A stretch of 64,000 nucleotides of DNA from Pseudomonadota bacterium (lineage in GTDB: Bacteria > Pseudomonadota > Gammaproteobacteria > Steroidobacterales > Steroidobacteraceae): contig JAKBWB010000017.1 in the NCBI GenBank assembly GCA_021843755.1, forward strand, positions 30,657 through 94,656. Reading direction: 5' to 3'. Position 1 is the stretch's first letter, and the number at the start of each line of letters is the position of its first letter. Below, one piece after another: positions 46,601 through 58,600 of this stretch. Under the pieces are notes generated by a model. It did no database searches and was not told where the DNA came from. It worked only from the letters and a program-made list of their open reading frames with translations. The position numbers were made by a program, and so were the translations under genes.

Positions 46601-49600
46601 GCTGCTGAGGAAATCATCCACGCCCACCCTGCCCCCGCTCGCGACCGAGAGGGCGCCGCTGGTGGTGACCGAGGCGCCGCTTTCCAGGGCCAGGGTGCCC
46701 GAGACCTTCGCCAACGAGCTCAAGGCGCTGTTGTTGCCGACATTGTTGCTGAGATCGAGGTGGGCGTTTGCATCATACAGTATCAACGATGACCCGGAAG
46801 CGATGCTCGTGAGACCGGAATCCAGATACAGCGTTGCCGCCGCGGTGCCGGCGGAGCTTCCGGCGATGTCGACATTCCCGTTGAGGGTCGTATTTGCGGT
46901 CTCGGCGCCATTGACGCCCTTGGACGCAAAGCTCTGGATGCTCATCGTGTCAGAGCTCGTGATCCCGACATTGCCGATGCCGACCGTGCCGCCGCTGTCA
47001 TCGAGCATTCCGTTGACCGTCAGCGTGCTGCCGCCAGCGCCCTCGCCCACCCTGATGCTTCCCGAATTGACCAGGTTGCTGAGCGAATTGGAGGAGCCCA
47101 GGGTGAGCCGGGCGCCGCCATCGAGGCCTATCGAGCCTTGGTTGGTGAGCGCCGCGGCCCCGATGGCCGCCTGCGCGCCATTCTCGAGCGCGAGCGAGCC
47201 CTGGTTGCTCGCGAGCCCCGCGAGCCCGTCATTGCTGAGCGACCCCGAAGTGCCGGTGGTGATGAAGGAGTTCGAGTTCGCGAGCGTCAGCGAGCCGCTC
47301 TTGGCGATCCCGGTGATGGCCGTGCCGACCTCGAGCACCGCCGCCGTCGTTCCCTTGGTGGGGTCCTCGCCGGTGATGAGCACCGTGCCGTCGAGCGTGT
47401 TTGCGAGCGTCTTCGTACCGGAGCTCGCGCTGAGGGATGCCGCACTCACGAGAGATTCGGACGATATCCCCGTATTGCCGATGTTGATCGTGCCGCCGCC
47501 GTTGCTCAACGTGCCGGAAATGCTCAAGGTGCTGCCGCCCGTCGGCGGGGCCGGCGAGGCGGCGCTAGCGGGGTCGATGTTGATCGTTCCGCTGTTGGTG
47601 AGGTCCGCGGGCGCGCCGGCGCTGCCCACCGTGATCGTGCCCCCCTGACCGGCGGGGCCGCCCTGCCCGATCTGCGTATCCTGCCCGAGGGTGAGGGTGC
47701 CGGCATTCGCGAGGCTGCCGCCCGTGGTCAGGGCCGCGCCATTGGCCTGCACGGCGATTTCACCACCCGTGTCGATGCTCACCGTGTGGCTCACCTGCAG
47801 GGCGCCGCCCGGATTGAAGGCCAGGGTGTATCCGGAGCTCGTGCCCGGTTGCACGGTCAGGCTCTGAATGGTCTCGCCCGACCCATTGTAGGTGACGGTG
47901 CCGCCGCTGCCGGCGCCGATCAGCACGTCCTCGGCCGCGGTGGGCTTCGCGCCGGTCGACCAATTCGAGCCGTCATTCGCCCCGCTCCAGAGGTCCGTCG
48001 TGCCGTTCCACGTATCGAGCGCACCGACCTGGAGTACCAGGTCGCCGCCCGCATCGTCATAATTCACCGAGACATCGAGGTTGTTGCCGATGCCGACCAC
48101 CCCGTTCCCGGAGCCGCTGAACGCCCCATAGCCAAGCGTCGCGAATTCCCCCGCGAGCCCGCCGGAGGTGAAGTTCATGATGTCGAACGTCTGGCCGGCC
48201 GCTAGCGTGAGCCCGTTGAGCGCGTTGATCTGCAGCGCGCCGCCGAGCTGAACCGGGCCATTCACGCTCAGCACGCTGAAGTCCGTCCCGGGCGTGCCGG
48301 AGGAGGCGATGTCCTCCTCCAGGACGCCTGTCGCGGTCTGCGCGTAGCTGCCGTCGATCGTCAACGTGCCGGGAGCGTGCGACCCCAGGTACGAGCCGCC
48401 TGCGACGATGCCGCCATTCGTCACCGCGCCATTGATCGTGCCCTCGCCCTGAAGAACTCCGGCGTCGTTGTTGACCGCCGGTGCGGTCAAACTTCCGTCC
48501 ACCGTGGTCGAGGCCAGGCAGATCACGCCTGGACAGCTCTGTGTGTAGGCGCTCGAGCTTCCCGTGACGGTCAGGTTGGCGAAGGGGCCGACGTTCGCAG
48601 TGAGAGTGTTGACGGCGTTGCCGGCAACGCTCAGGGTGGCGGAGTTCTGGGCTGATGTCCCGGACACGCTCAACGAGCCGCCATTCTCGAGCCCACCGAC
48701 CTCGACCGTGGTGGGAGCCGTGAGGGTGGCGTTTCCGATATCGACTGCGCCGGTGTTGCTCAGAAACCCGAAAACGGTGACGCTGCTGCCGCCCGAGGAG
48801 GTGCCGGCGTCCACCTCGAGCGTCCCGGAGGGCGAATTCGTCAGACCGGCCGGCGCGCTGAGCGAGCCGACCGCGAGCGAGCCGCCGTTCGCCACGTTGA
48901 CCGTCCCGGCGTTGCTCAGACCGCCGGCGCCGGCGAGCGATGCCCCGGTTGCGGCGAGGTCGATCGCACCGTTGGAATTGATCGCCACGGTCGTGGCGAC
49001 GTTCAGGGCCGTGGCAGGATTGAAGCTGAGCGTGTAGCCGGCACCCGCCGCCGTGCTCACCGTGAGGCTGTTGATCGAGGCATTCGTCTCATCGTAAGTC
49101 ACTGTGCCGCCCGCTCCGGCGCCCAGCGTCACGTCCTGATAGCCCATCGGCGTGTAGCCGCCGTTGTTCCATTCCGTGGCATCGCTCCAATTGCCGGAGC
49201 CTCCCTGCCAGGTCACCGCCGGCGCGGGCGGGGTGATGACATCGAGCAACACCTTGCCCAAGGACGGCTCATAGACGGGCAGGAGACCCAGATCCGGGCT
49301 TCCGGGCATCCCGGTCTGGCTGACGAGAATCAGGCCGGCATTGTTGGAGCTGACGCAGTTGGGTCCGCCGCACTCGAGCGCGCTGAAGGTTCCGGAGAGC
49401 CCATTGGCGGGCGCATTGATGATGTCGAAACTCTGCCCGGTGGTGAAATCCACCGTATAGCCCGAAGTCGAGGCGGCGTACACATCGAGGGTTCCGTTCA
49501 GCGACACGCGGCTTCCGGTCCCGCCCACGTTGAGCACACTGGCGGTCAAAGCGCTGTAGGGGGCTTGATTGATCAGCACACCCAGCGTCCCGCCCGCCCC

Positions 49601-52600
49601 TTGCGTATAGCTGCCGTTGAGGGTCAGCGTGCCGTTATAGTTACCGCCTGGGGAGGCCTGGACCGTGCCGGAGGCGTTCGCGAGAGTCCCATCGATGGTT
49701 CCGACGCCTGACAGCGTTCCGCTGTTGAGCGTGACCGGCCCCGCCAGGGTGCCGTTCGCCGTAAAGGTCCCGCCGTTGATCGTCACCGGCACGCCCAGAT
49801 AGTCGTTCGCCGCGAACGCGCCACCATCGAGCGTAATGCCCGAGGCGATCAGAGTGCCGTCCACCGTGGTTGCGCCGGCGCTCTGCACGTAGGCATTGCT
49901 CCCGGTCACGTTGATCTCGGCCCCGCCTCCTATGCTGACCGTGCCCGAATTGCTGGCCGGCCCGTTGACGACCAGGGTCGCCTCGTTGGCGGAGCCGCCG
50001 ATGCTCGCCGTGCCGCTGTTGTCGAACCCGCTCGCGATCGCATCGCTCACAATGGAGGCCCCGCCGGTCCCGAGCGCGAACGTTCCGTTATTGCTCAGCG
50101 TCCCATTCACCATCAGGCTGCTGCCGCCCGCCGTGGCGGCGGAATCGTCGACGCCCACCCTGCCGGCGGCGGCAATGTCGAGCGCCCCGTTCGTCGAGAC
50201 CGCCGCGCCGCTCTCGAGCTGCAGCGCGCCCGCAACGTTCGTGAGCCCCGTCAAGGCGCTGTTCGCGCCCGCGCCGCCGGCGAGGTTCACCTGGGAATTG
50301 GAATTCACGAGAAGCAGGCTGGAATTCGCCGCGATGCCGGTGATGCCGCTGCCGAGCACCAGGGAGGCCTCGGCCCCGCCGCTGGCGCCGCTGCCGGCCA
50401 CCTGCACCGTGCCGGTGAGCGTGTCGCCCGCAAAACCGCCGGCGGCGAGCGTCGCCGCGGAAGTGATGCCCGTGTTGCCCACCGTGATCTGGCCGCCCGC
50501 ATCGCTCAGCGTCCCGCTGACCCTGAGGGAGCTGCCGCCGGTCAGATTGCTGTCGACGAGGATCGTTCCCGCGTTGTCCAGGCTCGCCGGCAGGGCTGCG
50601 GTGCCGACGCTCACCGTCCCGCCGCTCTCGAGGTGCACCAGGCCCGCGTTCGTCAAGCCGCCGCCGCTGTCCAGGGCCGCGCCCGCGGCCTCGACATCGA
50701 GGGCGGTCCCCGAGCCGATGCTGACGCCCCCGGCGGTGGTCAGGGTTGCGGCAGGATCGAAGCCGAGCGAATACGCCACGGGCGACCCGGAGCCGGACGC
50801 ACCGGTTTGCAGGGTGAGATCATACACGCTCGCGCTCTGATCCAGGGTGACGGCGCCGCCCGTCCCGGTGCCGATGACCACGCGCTCGGTGGCGCCGGGA
50901 AGGCCCGTGGACCAGCTTCCCGTGCTCCAATTGCCCGAGCCTCCCGTCCAATCGTCCGGCGTCACGACGTCCAGGAGCACTTCTCCGGCCGCACTGTCGT
51001 AGGCGAGGGCCAGGGCCGTATCGTTGCCGAGGTCGATGATCCCGCCGCCGCCGACCGCCTGAGTGCCGTATTGAAGGGTGGCAAAGCCTCCTGAGAGCTG
51101 GTTGGGCGCGAAGTTCAGGATGTCGAGCGACTCGTTGGCGGCGAACGCGAAGCCGTTCACCGCGCTCACGTTGAGCGTCCCATCGAGCGAAGCCGCGCCG
51201 GAGACATTGATGGCGCTGTAGCCGGTGCCTCGCGTCGCAGCGCCGCCGATGATCTCATCGAGCGCCCCGGAGGGAGCCTGCACATAGTTGCCGGTGATCG
51301 TGAGCAGCCCGGGGCTGGAGGAGCCCGTGCCACCGGCGACTGCCGCGGCATTCCTCACATCGCCCGCGATCGTGCCCGTGCCCTCGAGCAGGCCGCCATT
51401 GACGTTCACCGCCGGCGACACCAGCTCGCCCATCACCAGCGTCGATGCCGAGGATCCGGTCTGCGTGTAGGTATTGCCGGTCCCGCTGACGGTCAATGTG
51501 CTGACACTGTTCGTGCCATAGGACGCCCTGTTGGCGTTGATCACCACCGCGCCGGAATTGCTCACGCCGCCCGCGGCGAGAGTGCCGGCGCCCAGTCCTC
51601 CCTCGAGCGTCCCTTGGAGCATGTAGCCGCCGACACCGAGCTGTCCGCCGGCATCGTTCGTGAGCGCGCCGGAGATGCCCGCCGCGCCGCCGATGGCAAG
51701 CAGTCCGGAATTCTCCGCCGCGCCGTTGATCGTGAGCGTTGCGGCGGAGCCATACGTGTCGAGAGTCCCGCTGTTGTTGAGCCCGGTCGCGACCACGGAG
51801 GCGCTGTTCTCCACGCTGAATGCAAATCCCCCGAGCTGAGGGTTGCCGCCACCATTGATCAGTGTCCCACCCACGTTGAGGCTCGTGGGCGGCTGGCCGG
51901 AGCCACTGCTGAGACTCATGATGCCCGTGTTCGTCAGCCCGACACTGGTCGTGATCGAAGCGCCGCCAGAGAACGCGAGGTATCCCGCGTTGCCGGTCAG
52001 CGTGCCGAATGCGCTGCCGGTCACGCCGTTATTCATCACGCTGATCGAGGGAATGGCGCCGTTCTGCCCCGCGAGCGTCAGATAGACGCCATGCCCGATG
52101 CTGCTGATCCCGGGCCCGTTGTATTCGAGTTCGGCGTTGCCCGCCAGCTGATAGTTCCCCGCGCTCAGGCTGCCGTCCGCCGGGATAAAGGATCCCGAGG
52201 GACCGGTGATGTCCAGCAGCGCGGGCGCCGTGCACCCGGAAGTCAGACAGCCGGTGAGACTGATGGCGCCGCTGTTGCTCAACCCGGCCACGGTGAGCGT
52301 CGTGGGCAGGTCGCTGACGTACGGTGCCGATGTGCTGCCATTGTTGAACTGCGTGACGAGCGAGATGGCTCCGGCATTCGTCAGGGAGGTACCGATCGTG
52401 GCGCTGGCGCCCGCATCCAGGCTCAAGGTGGCTCCGGCGCCGATGTTCGCAAGAGCGCTGATCCCGTCGTTGGTGTACGGCCCGCTGGTGTCCGTCGTGA
52501 TGAACGAGTTCGCGTTCATCAGCGTCAAGCTGCCGGCGCCCCCCGGGGAAGGCTCGATGCTGGTGATGCTCGTGCCCAGCCGCACCACCGCCGGCGCCGA

Positions 52601-55600
52601 GCCGAATGCCGGATTCTCTCCCGCGATCAATACGTTGCCGCTGAGTGTATTGGCCAGTGTCGTCGCGCCGGAGGTCGCGCTCAGCGACTGCGCGCTGACC
52701 ATGCTCTGCGTGGTGATCCCTCCCGGGCTGGTGATGCTGCCACCGTTGCCAATCCGCAAATCGCCATTATTGGTCAACGTGCCGCTCACAGTCAGGTTTC
52801 CACCGCCGGTGGACGCGGCGGTACCCTGACACGCGGCGCAACCGGCATCCACGTAAAGGCTGCTGTCGTTGATGAGGTCGGCAGGCGCGCCCTGGGCTCC
52901 CACAGTGACGGCACCGCCATTGGCGACGTAAAGGCCGCCGGAATAAATCGTGAGGTTGCCGCCGGTACTAAGCGTGGCGCCGCTCGCCATGAGCTCCAGC
53001 GAGCTCCCGGACGGAGTGCTCGGCGTGGAAATGGATACGGTCTTGGTCACATTGAGCGCGTCGTTCCCGCCGAAAGTAAGCGCGTAAGTTCCGCCATTGC
53101 CGCTCCCCGATTCCACGGTAAGGCTATTGACAGTGGAGGCGGCTTCGTTATAGGCAACCGTGCCGCCGCTACCGGTGCCGACGGTAACGTCCTGGCTCGG
53201 CAGCGGCGTCTGACCGGTGGACCAGTCCACCGGATTCGACCAGTTGTCAGTGTTGCCTATCCAGCCGTCCGAGGTCGGCGCCGGCTGAGCGGTTACGACG
53301 TCCAGCACGACCTCGCCCGTCGAGTTGTCGTAATTGATGCTGAGCGCGAGCCGGTTGCCGAGGTTCAGCAGGCCGGTACCGCCTGCACTTGCCGCGATGT
53401 TGTTGTATTGCAGCGTACCGAACGTCCCGGTGAGCGCGCCCGGGGTGAAATTCATCAGATCGTAGGACTGGTTCGCGGCCAGTGTAAAGCCGTTGAGCGT
53501 GGTGACATCGAGCGCGCCGGCCAACGTAACGGAGCCCGAGACATTGATTGCATTGTACTGTGTGCCGCGTGTCACCGAGCCCTGAATCAGCTCATCCAGG
53601 ACGCCGCTGGAGGTCTGGGTGTAATTTCCGCTGACGGTGAGGACGCTGGGCGTGATGAAGTAGGGGTAGGCCGAGTTCATCGCCACTACTGTTGCCGCGT
53701 TCGTCACGTCGCCGTTGATCGTGCCGTTACCCTGGAGAAGCCCACCCTGAATATTGACCGCCTGGGCAACGAGGGTCCCGCCCACCGTGGTCACCGCCAA
53801 CGGGGCGGTCTGCGTGTAGGAATTGCCGCTACCGGTGATGGTCAGTGTGGCGCCCGGCTGCGAGGAGCCGTTGCCGCCGCTGATATTGACCGCGCCGGCG
53901 TTGTCGAATCCGCCGGCACTGACGGCGGTGGCCACGGGGGTATAGCTCGAGCCGTTGTAGACGGCACTGCCCCGGCCCAGAAAGAGCACGCCGGTGTCCG
54001 TATTGGTCAACGCCCCGGCCGCGGTGAGCTGTCCGCCACTGAGAACGTAGATCGTGCCGGAATTCGTCGCCGGGCCGCTCGAGGCAAGCGAGGATACCGC
54101 GGCCGCCGAATTGAAGCCGGTGATGTCCATCGAGCCGCTGTTGACGAGACCGCCGGCACTCACCGTCGCGCCACTGGAAATGCCGATGCCGTGCACGGCG
54201 TTCTGCGAGGCAGCACCGCTCGGATTTGTGTTGGTCAACGTCCCGGCGACATTCAAAGAGGCCGGCGGGTACGCAATTGTGCACCCGCCGAAGCTGTTGG
54301 GCACGCAAGTTCCCGACTCCGTTACCTCCATTGAGCCCGAATTGACCAGGTTTCCGCTCGTGTCGACCGCGGTCGAATCCAGGAGGAGGTTGCCGGCGTT
54401 CGATGACAGCGTATCGAGCGCGCTGTTCACGCCGCTCGAAGTGAGGGGAGTAAGGCTGGTATCGGTGATGGAAGCCCCATACGGGCCCAATATCTGGACC
54501 GCGGCGCCGTTCGAGATGCTGCTGATTCCCGGGCCCGAGTACTCCAGCACCGCGTTGCTTTCGAGCTCGTAAATGCCGGGACTGAGCACGCCCGAGGCCG
54601 AGACAAACGGGTTGACGGAGGCGGTTGCCGTAACGTCGAGCAACGCCTGATTGCTCGGGGTGCCCAGAATCTGCACCGTCCCGCTGTTGCTGAATCCCGC
54701 CGCGGTCAGTGTGGTCCCCGAGGAGCCGGCCTGCACCTCGAGTTGCCCGTTGTTCGTGAGCGTCCCACCCACGCCGAGGCTGGTCGGGGTCGCGGACGTC
54801 CCATCCACCAATTGAATGTTGCCCGTATTCGTCAGGCCCAGGCCGACGTCGGACTGGACCGAGGCGCCGCTGCCGATATCGAGCAATCCCGCATTGGCCG
54901 TGAGCGTATCGAGCGCGCTGTTCGTCGAGCCGTTGTTCGGCGCAAGGCTCGAATCATTGATCGAGGCGCTCGACCCGATGAGGTCAACCCAGGCGCCGGT
55001 GCCCAGCGTGCTGATGCCCGGCCCGGCATACGCCAGTTCCGCATCGCCGGACAGCTGGTACGTCCCTTGGTTGAGGGCGCCGGAGCTCGGAACGAAGGAT
55101 CCGGCGGGTCCGGTAACATTCAGCGAGGCCAGGGTGCTCGTGCCGCCCTCGAGGAGCACCTCGCCGCCGTCGTAAAGCCCTGCAACGTTTACCGTCGTCG
55201 GCGAGGTGATGGCGCCATTACCCACGATCAGGTCGCCGTGCTCGATGATCATCGTGCCGCCCACGGTCAGCGTGCTTCCGCCCTGATAATTGGCGTCCAC
55301 CTCGACACTTCCGTTGTCGGTCAAATTGACGCCCGGGCTCGTCTCGAGCTGCGCGCCGGCCGCGAGGCTCAGCCGCCCGGACATGTGGCTCAGGCTGTCG
55401 AACGCATTGTTCACCCCCGCGCCGCTGGCGGGAAGGCTCGAATTGCCGATCGAAGCATTGGGACTGATGAGAAACACCTCCGCCGGGCTTGCGATGGTGG
55501 TGATGCCGGCGCCCGCGTAGTCGATCTGCGCATCGCCGGTAAGCTGATACAGTCCCGAGGCCAGAATTCCGCTGGAAGGAATCCAGCTGCCGGTGACATT

Positions 55601-58600
55601 GAGCGTCGAGGCGACGTTCGCCGGAGCCGGAGCGAAGGCGAATTGAGCCGAGGCGCCGGAGATATTCAGCTCATTCGTATTGAGCAGGTTGCCCACGGTG
55701 ACCGTGACAGGCGAATTGATGTACGAGCTGCCGATGGTCATGTTTCCGGCATTCGCGAGGGTTCCTGCCACGTTCAGCGTGCTGCCCCCGCCGACCGTGC
55801 TCCCGCCGGCGGCGCTGAACTGCTCGTCAATATTGAGCGTCCCCAGGGAATTATTGGTCAGATTGCCGTTGATAGTCGAAACGCCAGCCGCCTCGAAGCT
55901 GACCGTGGGCAGCGGTGCGCCCGTCTGATAAAGACGCCCACCGGGTGAGCCGTTGATAAAGTCTCCGGTTACGGTGAGTGCGGCGCCGTTCGTGACACCG
56001 AGCGTTGCGAAGTTCTCGAGCACTCCGCCGACCGTCGCGGTGGCGCCGTTCGCCAAATCGAGCGTTCCGAAACTCGTCAGGTTCCCATTGCCGCCGCCTT
56101 TCCCGGTGGCGAGGGTGTCGCCGCTGTTTTCGAGGTCGACCTCACCGCCCCTGTCGATGTTGATCGCCGTGTTCGTGGCCAGGCTTTCGTTGGGGGCGCC
56201 GTAGGCGAGCGTGTAGGCGCCCGTGACCGTCAAGCTGTTGATCGTTGTCCCACTGACGCTCGGGTCGAGCGTCACGGTCCCGCCGGTAGAGGTGCCGAGG
56301 ATCACATCGGAAGCGGAAGAGGGAGGCGCGCCGCTCGCCCAGTTTGCCGTGTTCGTCGCGCTCCAGGTTCCGGTGCCGGTGTCCCAGATATCGGCAGAGG
56401 TGGGGACAGTATAATTGACGACGCTCAGCACTGCGTCGTTGGAATTGTACGTGAGGTCCAGCGCGAGCCCGTCTCCAAGGTTGAGCTGCGGACCGCTCGA
56501 GAGGAGGCCATCGTACGCAAGCCCGCTGAAGCTCCCCGAAACGCTGCCTGAGGTCGAGGTAATGTTGAGGATGTCGAAGGTCTGGCCTTGGGCGAATGAA
56601 AACCCGTAGCCCGGCGTCGTGATGGCCAGCAATCCCCCCGCGGTCGCATTGCCGCCCACATTCAACGAGCTGAACTGGCCGCTCGATATTCCGTTGATGC
56701 TCTGGTAGAGAATCCCCGATGCCGTCTGCGTATAATTGCCGCTGATGGCCAGGCCGCCCGGTTCATTGCCCAGGCCGCCTTCGATCGCCCCGGAGTCGAC
56801 TACTGCGCCCTCGACCATGCCGGCGCCCTCGATGAGACCCCCGGCAATTTGAACGTTGCCCGCCCGCAGCACGCCGTTCACTATGGTTTGCCCATTGATG
56901 CCTGCCTCTTGCGTGTAGGACGATCCGACCGCGACTTCGAGCGACGCGAAGTTGTCGGAACCCATGGCGTTCGGATCACCGATATCGACGGTACCGGCAT
57001 TCACCGCACCGCCGTTCAGGGTCAGGGTCGCGGTGTGGCTCGAGGAGCCACCGGTCAGCTGGATCGTGCCGCTGTTGTCGAGGCCCGCGGCAGTGAACTC
57101 GGCCGTGGAAGAGCCGGTGGACCCGCTGTTGACGATATCCAACGCGGCGCTATTGTCGAGCGCCCCACCGATGGTGAAACTCGTCGCGCCGCCGGAGCTG
57201 ACCGCGCTGGCGTCCACTGTGACCACGCCCCCGTTGTTGTTGAAGTCAAGTCCCGGATTCGTGGAGACGGCGGCTCCGCCTGCAATGGTAAAGGTTCCAT
57301 CATTGCTCGCGAGGCCGCTCAAGCCGCTGTTGCTCAACGGAGACGTGCCGCTCAGCGCGACATAGGAATTGGAGTTCGACAGGGTCAGCGCATCGTTGTA
57401 CGCGATGCCGGTGATTCCATTGGCAAGGCTCAACACAGCGGCTGCGGAGCCGCTTCCGGGGTTCTGTCCGGTGACGGTGACATTGCCGCTCAGGATGTCG
57501 AGTGCAAACCCCGCCGCGGCAATCTTGCTCGACGCGCTTATGTTCCCGTTGCCCACGTCAATCGTGGCGCCGCTGGTGTTCTCGATCGTTCCGCCGATAT
57601 TGAGGGCGCTGCCGCCGCTTTCCCCGGGCTGGCCATCGACGCTCACGCTCCCGCTGTTGACGAAATTCACAGCCGGGCTGGTCGTGACCTGCGCCCCCGC
57701 GACCAGCGTGAGCGAGCCGCCGTTCATCGAGAGGCCGGCGAGCGCACTGCTCGCCGAAGTGCTTCCGGCCAGAGCTATGCGCGCGTTCGGCCCCACGAGC
57801 GCGAGGGATGCGGGCGCGAGTTCCAAAGCGCCGGCAATCGCGGTGATCCCGCCGCTGCCGTACTCGAGCAGCGCATCGCCGGTGAGGGAGTAAATTCCGG
57901 TCAGCGTGTCCGGCGCGGCGCCGGTCACCGCCAGCGCAGCCTGGACCGCAGGCGCACCGTTGAGCTCCAGGAGCGCAGGCCCACATGCAAACGTCTGACA
58001 GGAGACGCCGGAGCCCCCGAATACCTCCAGCGACCCGTTGACCGTGACCGTGGTCGGTTTGGTGATGTTGCCGTTTCCGAGGAGAATTTCGCCGCCGAAG
58101 GAGTTCGTCAGCGTGCCGCCGGTAGCGACCGTGCTGCCGCCCTGCCCCGAGGCATCCAGATCCATCACGCCGCTGTTGATGAGGCCCAATCCGGCATTGG
58201 TGCTGACGGACCCGCCGTTGCTCAGCTGGAAGGTCCCGGCGTTGGCCGCGAGCGTGTCGAGCGCGCTATTCGTGCCCGAGGCCGTGTTGGGCGTGAGGCC
58301 GCTCGCCGAGACGTCGGCGACGGTCCCGTTGAGGTTGAGCGTCACCCCGGGGCCGATTTCCCCGATGCCGGGCCCGGCATACTCGATCTGCGCCTCGTTC
58401 GTCAGATTGTAGATGCCGGAGGCGAGCACTCCCGAGGCCGGCACGAACGGATCCGCGGCGGCGGCACCGGTGACATCGAGGAGCGCCGAGGTCGTCGCTG
58501 TTCCGGTCAGATTCAGCGTGCCGAAATTGCTGAAGCCCGCGGCGGTGACCGTGGTGGATTGGGCGATCGAGCCGTTGCCGATGTTCAGCGTTGCGCCTTG

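Noticed and set aside
51614..54334. A 906-codon open frame opposite the giant gene
   Set aside because: It is antisense to the repeat protein; its composition is a mirror of the Gly/Ser/Ala-rich codons, with no domain or ribosome site. The same applies to the 802-codon frame at 56849-59257 and several 140-500-codon frames in the region.
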